From Bromus sterilis (taxonomy: Eukaryota; Streptophyta; Magnoliopsida; Poales; Poaceae), in assembly GCA_950022295.1 (NCBI GenBank), contig OX465596.1, positions 2,480,001-2,544,000 of the forward strand: DNA of 64,000 nucleotides, in the 5' to 3' direction. Positions 59,342-64,000 of this stretch are shown piece by piece (the stretch's first letter is position 1; every line of letters starts with the position of its first letter). The position numbers and the translations under genes are program-made. The notes under the pieces are model-generated. The model was not told the DNA's origin and searched no databases. It worked only from the letters and a program-made list of their open reading frames with translations.

Positions 59342-59757
59342 AGGAAACTCCAAACGGAGCACGCGGGCATATGCACACACTAATTCAAAATTTTAAAACA
59401 AAATGCAAAGCAAATTCAAAAAATCCGAAATTTTGTGGAACGCAACATAATCATGCAAGTGACATCCGTGCAAAATTTCAGGGTATTTCGACATTCGATT
59501 TGTGAAAACCAACGTAACACAAAATTCTTGATGAATAGTGTCGTTTTCCAAAAACCCTCACAATCCCAAAATTTGTCATTTTTGAATTGGATCACTCGAA
59601 TATTCAAACTTCACGAAACTTGCCATGGACTTCGCACACATGACCATCTTGCATCATAAAAAAAATCCGAATTTTTTAGTTTTATTTACTTTTTGAAAAA
59701 CTGTTTTCAATAATAATAGGTGCATATGTCTGCGCTATTAAAAAAACCACTCTCTCA
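59342..59757. mobile_element. Probable insertion between array copies D and E
   Basis: The array phrase GCAACAAGCTATCGTGTTTTG is interrupted after 'ctatggtatttt' and resumes at 'tattttgccttagaaaacag'. The ends carry an inverted pair (GCACGCGGGCATATGCAC versus GTGCATATGTCTGCGC). The likely duplication is TATTTT. Superfamily unknown. Confidence 0.5.
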
Positions 59758-59805
59758 TATTTTGCCTTAGAAAACAGAACTTTTTTAAACTTCCTGTGTC
59801 GCTTT

Positions 59806-60275
59806 GTTCAGGCTGCTTTTTGGGCTCGGAACAGCACGAGAGCCTGTCTGCCTTCCTTCCATTTTAAAATATAGTGCGTATTCGATTTTCGCGCTTTAAG
59901 TTTGACCATAAATTTAACCTACGAGACCAATTGCGGCGGAAGCAAAAATTATACCAATAAATTTGTGTTCAAATAAAGTTTTCAATTGTATAATTTTTAC
60001 TCCCGTCACAATCGATCTCGTTGGTTAAATTTATGATTAATCTCAAAAAGCGCGGGCGCACTATATTTTAAAATGGAGGGAGTACTAGGTAGCTTAGGAT
60101 CCCCTTTCACTGAACTCTCTTCGTTTGAGGTCGCTTTGATCAGGCTGCTTTTTGGGACTGTGAACAGCACGTGAACATTGTCTGCCCATTGAGTTCATAC
60201 TACTACTTGATAGCTTAGGATCCCGTTTCATTGAGCTCTCCTCGTTCCAGCAAAGTCCCAAGTCGCCAAGAACTA
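59806..60275. repeat. Leader-type repeat copies E1 and E2, partial
   Basis: E1 (from about 59806: GGCTGCTTTTTGGG, ACAGCACGAG) is split by a Stowaway at 59852-60082 and resumes GCTTAGGATCCCCTTTCACT. E2 follows directly (60121: TCGTTTGAGGTCGCTTTGAT ... ACAGCACGTGAAC ... AAGTCCCAAGTCGCCAAGAA) and stops at about 60275. E2 ends in GTCCCAAGTCGCCAAGAAC, closer to the functional leader than B-D, which read GTCGGCAAGACC. Confidence 0.75.
59852..60082. mobile_element. Stowaway-type MITE in copy E1
   Basis: Inverted ends CTTCCTTCCATTTTAAAATA ... TATTTTAAAATGGAGGGAG, TA on the right, TG on the left. Arms share TAGTGCG / CGCACTA and CCATAAATTTAACC-like sequence. Confidence 0.85.
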
Positions 60276-61590
60276 AATTAATACAATATGGTTATAGATA
60301 CCCTTAAGAGCAAATTTACAAGATTTTCCATCTCACCGCTTGCGGACTCTGCACACCACTGCATGATGTAGTATGCCAGTCTTGGTTATAACGCCCACAA
60401 GACACCGTTTCATTAACCTTATAACCCTCATAGTTGCACACTAGAGCATATCGGATTCACCTCATTATATACAACCAGAACTTATATTACAAACTTTTAT
60501 TCAAACTAGTTTCCAGAAGATTCCAACGTTCAGCTACTGGTACCGAAAGTCAGGGTACCATTGTCCAACTACGACCATTTACTTAGTTTGTCACGGCTTC
60601 CGTGATCGATCATACTATCATTACTAATTCCATTACTCTTGTTGTTCTGACTCCTCCACTCCCTTCTTGTTGCCGTAGGCGATGTAGTAGTCGACACCTT
60701 CGACTTCTCCTAAGAGGTTAGGTTCTTCATAGTAGTACTCAACGACAACGTTGGGTTGTCCGACATCTCCTCCAAATATTCAGATTTAAGGAAATAATAC
60801 AAGGGGATGAGTACAGGGGTAATAAAAAAATCATATTTATTGTGAGGTGAAAATGCGCTATACTACTATTGAGATCAGCTAGATCATAACAATGCACTTT
60901 TGCAAATATCTTGTAGAAATCAAGTTGTAATTGAAAACATGTGATCATCAGATTTCACGAGTTGCTAGAATCCCCGACAGACTCCTTTCCTACTGCGTTC
61001 GCAGTTCTTTCCCAGATCAGGGAGTGAAAAGTCACGATTCATTTATACTTTGCAGAGGTGCACTACTTTACCCACGGGCGATTAACTTAGCCCTTTTGGC
61101 CGGATCATAAATGCCTTTGACGACCTCCGGTAAGAAACTCTGCACATCCATGATGTGTGTTCGGGTCTAAGGTTCGAGTCTTTACCCTTTCGCGTCTATC
61201 GATATCTTTATCCTTTGGCTGAAGAGGTATTCCCTCTGTTGCCCAACTTAGCTACTGGTAGAAAATTACGGTTCCGTGATCGATGAGGTATATCCGCTTT
61301 GGTTATCAGGATTTATTGTCCTGTTGAAAAGAAGTAGATGTCGTCTAGAGGGGGAGGGGTTGAATAGACGTTGTAAAACAATTACGTTTTAGGCTTGAAC
61401 AATTACGAAATAAAACTAATGTTTAAAACAAAACAGATAATGATATCAGTCTTAGATGTGATATAATTAGGGTGATGGACCCATGATTTAAAGGGTTCAA
61501 TTGAGTCGAGAAAAATAATCGGTTTTGCCTGAACATAAAAGAAAAATACAATGGGTTTGGGTGTAAATGCTCTTGACACGCTGAGCAACA
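60276..61590. mobile_element. LTR-element-like DNA separating array copies E2 and F
   Basis: Style is similar to the block at 1-3110; read on the minus strand it contains phrases typical of Triticeae LTR-type repeats ('ttacccctgtactcatcccc', about 60800-60830). No coding domains or LTR pair were seen. It splits the leader array. Its right boundary is approximate because the array phrase GAGCAACAAGCTATCG starts at 61584. Confidence 0.45.
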
Positions 61591-61597
61591 AGCTATC

Positions 61598-61902
61598 GAT
61601 ATGCGAATTAACCTGTGGTTGAGTTGGTTAGGAGGTTAGTGGTATCCTCAATCCAAAGTTTAAATTCTAGATTTGGTATTGATGCTTGCATTTTTCTGGA
61701 TTTATTTCAAGTCCTCCAGTGATATGTTTTTAGTGGAAGGAGACGTTCACGTCGACTATGAGGCGCTTGTAGTGACTTCGTTAATCTCAAAATGATGTGC
61801 CGACTTAGTATTTTGAAAATGCCCATAAGCGTAGAGTGTACGGACGTGCGTTTATAGTGATGAGTGTATGTTTTTTTATGTAACGTATACAAGCTTTAAA
61901 AA
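61598..61902 (+). mobile_element. tRNA-derived SINE (Au-like) with 11-bp target duplication
   Basis: Box A TGTGGTTGAGTTGGTTAGGA near 61613 and a decayed box B (AAGTTTAAATTCTAG). The body 'gacttcgttaatctcaaaatgatgtgccg' and 'gtgatgagtgtatg' resembles cereal Au SINEs. It interrupts the array phrase GCAACAAGCT at 61587-61597 (AACAAGCTATC), repeated at 61903-61913 as AACAAGCTGTC, one mismatch. Confidence 0.75.
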
Positions 61903-61914
61903 AACAAGCTGTCA

Positions 61915-62205
61915 TGTTTTTTAATAGAAAAAAAAGATTTCTTGAATTTCGGTGTCGTTTGCGGCAGCCCGCCCTGTTCAGGCTACTTTATTGAGACTAT
62001 GCACAGCACGTCAACCCTGTTTGCCCATGGGGGCTCTTTAGCATCTAATAATTGATGCCTTTTTCCTGTCCACCTGAGCGAGGAAGATAGCTGAGCTCTG
62101 GAGAGAACCCACTTTCACTGAGCTCTCCTCACTCCACCAAAGACGGGCGGCTCGCTGCAGCTGCACAAGAACCGCCGATCCGGCGAAATCCATCGGCGGG
62201 CCACA
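61915..62205 (+). promoter_or_regulatory. Upstream copy of the NLR promoter/leader (copy F) with splice donor
   Basis: Carries the array landmarks (TTCAGGCTACTTTATTGAGA, CACAGCACGTCAACCCTG, CACTGAGCTCTCCTCACTCC, GCGGCTCGCTGCAGCTGCAC, CCGATCCGGCGAAATCC) and ends with a good splice donor ACAG|GTACATCTCCCT at 62205/62206, the same donor as in copy G (62719/62720). Confidence 0.65.
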
Positions 62206-62523
62206 GGTACATCTCCCTCGCCCCCATTTTACTTCTTCTTGCTTGCTTTTCCGTTCTTGCTGGCTGCGAGAGGTAGGCAGGCAGACTCCTCCGGATCTGA
62301 GCTTAAGTGGTCCGCGAGTTGCGGAGCGGCGTCGATCTGACATGGCAGTGGCAGGGAGGAGAGGAGGGCAAACGCGGAGCCGCCGTGGTGGTGCTCGATG
62401 GGGGAGGAGCCCTCGGCTCTTTCCTTTTTCCATCTAAGAATTGGTGACGGCAAGTAGAGCCAGAGTGATACATGGGTTTCAGTTCAGAGCAAATTTATAA
62501 GCCATTTTTGTTATGCTGTACAG

Positions 62524-62573
62524 GAAGATGCCCCTGCCAATGATGACCATGGCGCTTCCACTGGTGTGATAAT
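62524..62573 (+). pseudogene. Truncated duplicate of the NLR first coding exon
   Basis: After an acceptor GCTGTACAG comes GAAG ATG at 62528, reading MPLPMMTMALPLV then TGA at 62567-62569. This matches the start of the real gene (MPLPILATMAVSASTGV) with internal losses, and homology ends at about 62573 just before the codon where the true protein reads on. It is preceded by a 318-nt intron-like segment (62206-62523) that parallels the 5' UTR intron of the real gene. Confidence 0.8.
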
Positions 62574-62616
62574 TGGTCGCATTTCGAGCCGAGGAAGAAA
62601 CTAGCTTCACAGCATT

Positions 62617-63054
62617 CCTCCTATTCAGCTCTCCACGCTCCACCAAAGTCCCAAGTCGCCAAGAACACCGGCGGCTCCCTGCAAACCAACACCAAATCCG
62701 GCCAAATCCTTCGCTCTAGGTACATCTCCCTATCTCGCCCCCATTTGCTCCGTCTTCTTCCTTCGCCCCTTCCCTTTTTTCTGTGCTCCGAGCGGCAGCC
62801 GGGGAGCACGGCACAGATCCGAGCTTAAGGGGTTGGCCGCCGAGTTGCGGTGCGTCGCGGATCTGAGTGTCACGGTAGATGCGGAGTGGCAGGGAGGAGG
62901 GCGAGAGGGAGTGGTGGTGCTCGATCGGGAAGAAGCTCTCTGCTCTTTTTTTTTTTCAGTTTAAAAATGGTGACGGCAAGGAGAGCCAGTGACACAGGGG
63001 GTTTCAGTTTCAGAGCAAATTTACAATCCCATTTTGTTATGTTGCACAGGAAAG
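62617..63054 (+). promoter_or_regulatory. NLR 5' UTR (copy G) with 5' UTR intron
   Basis: Leader exon about 62617-62719 (CTCCACCAAAGTCCCAAGTC ... CGCTCTAG), donor GTACATCT at 62720, intron 62720-63049, acceptor GTTGCACAG, then GAAAG before the ATG at 63055. The intron is 330 nt. Unlike copies B-F this one has no CACGTG/CACGTC upstream segment of its own: DNA immediately upstream is the truncated copy F exon. The transcription start is unknown. Confidence 0.7.
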
Positions 63055-63863
63055 ATGCCCCTGCCAATCTTGGCGACCATGGCGGTGAGCGCCTCCACTG
63101 GTGTGATGAACTCCCTCCTTGGCAAGCTCACCACACTGATGACGGATGAGTACCGCAAGATCAAAGGTGTGCGGAATAAGGTGGCGTCGCTTCATGAGGA
63201 GTTCAGCAGCATGAATGCTCTCCTTGTCAAGCTTGCGGAAATGGACGTGCTAGATTTTCAGGCCAAGGCGTGGAGGGATCAAGTCAGGGAGATGTCGTAT
63301 GACATTGAAGACTGCATCGATGACTTCATGCACGACCTTGAAGTAAAAGGTGCAACCACTGGGTTTCTCAAAAAGGCCGGTGAGCGCTTTAAGAAGCTCA
63401 AGGTGCGTCATCAGATCGGCAACAAGATCCAGAAGATTCAGGCTGATGTACTTGCAGTCAATGAGCGACGACTGAGGTACAAGCTTGATGACTACACCCC
63501 TGTGTGCAGTATTGTGCCTGTTGATCCACGAGCACTCGCCATTTATGCGGATGCCGCTGGTCTGGTCGGCATTGATGCGCCCAGAGATGAGATTCTCGAG
63601 TTGTTGATGGATCAAGATCAAGAGCTGAAGGTGGCGTCTATTGTGGGATTTGGGGGTCTTGGAAAGACCACACTTGCTAACGAAGTGCGCCGCAAGATTG
63701 AAGGGCAATTCACCTGTCATGCATTTGTATCGGTGTCGCTAAAACCTGATATACCAAGCCTTCTCCAGAATTTATTTTTCAAGCTAACTCAAAACCAGTC
63801 ACCTCACAATAGCAAGTTGGATGACGTGATCGATAGTATCAGAAAATATCTACTGAACAAGAG
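63055..63863 (+). CDS. CC-NBS-LRR resistance-type protein, N-terminal exon (partial)
   Basis: Intracellular immune receptor of the coiled-coil NLR class. The exon encodes 269 residues (MPLPILATMAVSASTGVMNS...) and ends at AACAAGAG|GTAAAT, a donor at 63864; phase 2 fits a continuing exon. An Rx-type coiled-coil domain fills residues about 5-150, with the EDVID-like motif YDIEDCIDDF. The NB-ARC begins with DEILELL; P-loop GFGGLGKTTLA at about residue 200, then CHAFVSVSLKPD. Kinase-2, GLPL, MHD and LRRs lie beyond the window. The start at 63055 is chosen over an in-frame ATG at 62989 because that lies inside the 5' UTR intron. In many cereal NLRs an intron occurs at this point. No defect is seen in this part; whether the gene is complete cannot be judged. 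Confidence 0.93.
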
Positions 63864-64000
63864 GTAAATCTTCTTATTGTATGTGTATTACTGTATCAAT
63901 ATGAATTTTATGCTCTTGTGACTAAATATTACCAAGTAAGTAGTATTGTGGTTTATTTGCACTCTAGAAGTAGTTTTAGATTAACCATTTTAAAATAACC
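63864..64000 (+). other. Start of NLR coding intron 1
   Basis: AT-rich sequence after a GTAAAT donor; the window ends before an acceptor. Confidence 0.7.

Noticed and set aside
62989..63054. In-frame ATG 66 nt upstream of the NLR start
   Set aside because: It lies before a strong splice acceptor (GTTGCACAG at 63049) within the 5' UTR intron; family proteins start at MPLPILATMA-like sequence.
1..64000. CRISPR arrays, bacterial-type operons or tRNA/rRNA genes
   Set aside because: The DNA is plant nuclear; no direct-repeat/spacer array, and only SINE-derived tRNA-like boxes were seen.

Overview
The window looks like nuclear DNA of a large-genome grass, most probably the wheat/barley/Aegilops tribe (Triticeae). 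The evidence is GC-rich first exons, intron-rich plant genes, and dense nested transposons of kinds typical of these genomes: LINEs, Stowaway and Tourist MITEs, Mutator foldback MITEs, CACTA ends with subterminal repeats, short Helitrons ending in CTAG, Copia and LINE remnants, and tRNA-derived SINEs. The species cannot be fixed from the sequence alone.

Four apparently intact host genes and the start of a fifth can be read. (1) ICMT, isoprenylcysteine carboxyl methyltransferase, minus strand, four coding exons between 9591 and 11515, 191 aa. (2) A YAK1/DYRK-type protein kinase, plus strand, 18 coding exons between 23950 and 30847, 929 aa. (3) An ALKBH8-like protein (RRM plus AlkB dioxygenase), plus strand, six exons between 35417 and 37554, 348 aa. 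(4) A single-exon PPR protein resembling AEF1/MPR25, minus strand, 38640-41051, 803 aa, convergent with ALKBH8. (5) The first coding exon of a CC-NBS-LRR resistance-type gene, plus strand, from 63055, leaving the window at its first coding intron. These genes are not an operon or a shared pathway. Exon phases were checked by hand and each complete model closes in frame.

Layout: 1-3110 decayed LTR-retroelement-like DNA; 3135-7951 a TIR element with a broken SANT/NAM-associated ORF, itself interrupted by CACTA and two Helitrons; 8-11.5 kb ICMT; 11839-17365 a full-length but dead LINE with a perfect 15-bp target duplication, inserted head-to-head with ICMT; 17.4-23 kb repeats including a three-deep MITE nest; 23.4-31 kb YAK1; 32.1-34.9 kb a 117-bp satellite array with a four-unit higher-order pattern; 35-41 kb ALKBH8 and PPR; 41.2-54.3 kb transposon remnants; 55.3-62.7 kb repeated copies of the NLR leader/promoter region; 63.05 kb onward the NLR.

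The most unusual features are two. The first is the serial amplification (period about 730-755 bp once later insertions are subtracted) of sequence related to the NLR 5' leader, ending in a truncated decoy first exon directly before the real gene. The second is the 117-bp array with A-B-C-D higher-order order. Family names come from recognition of motifs and have not been checked by database search.
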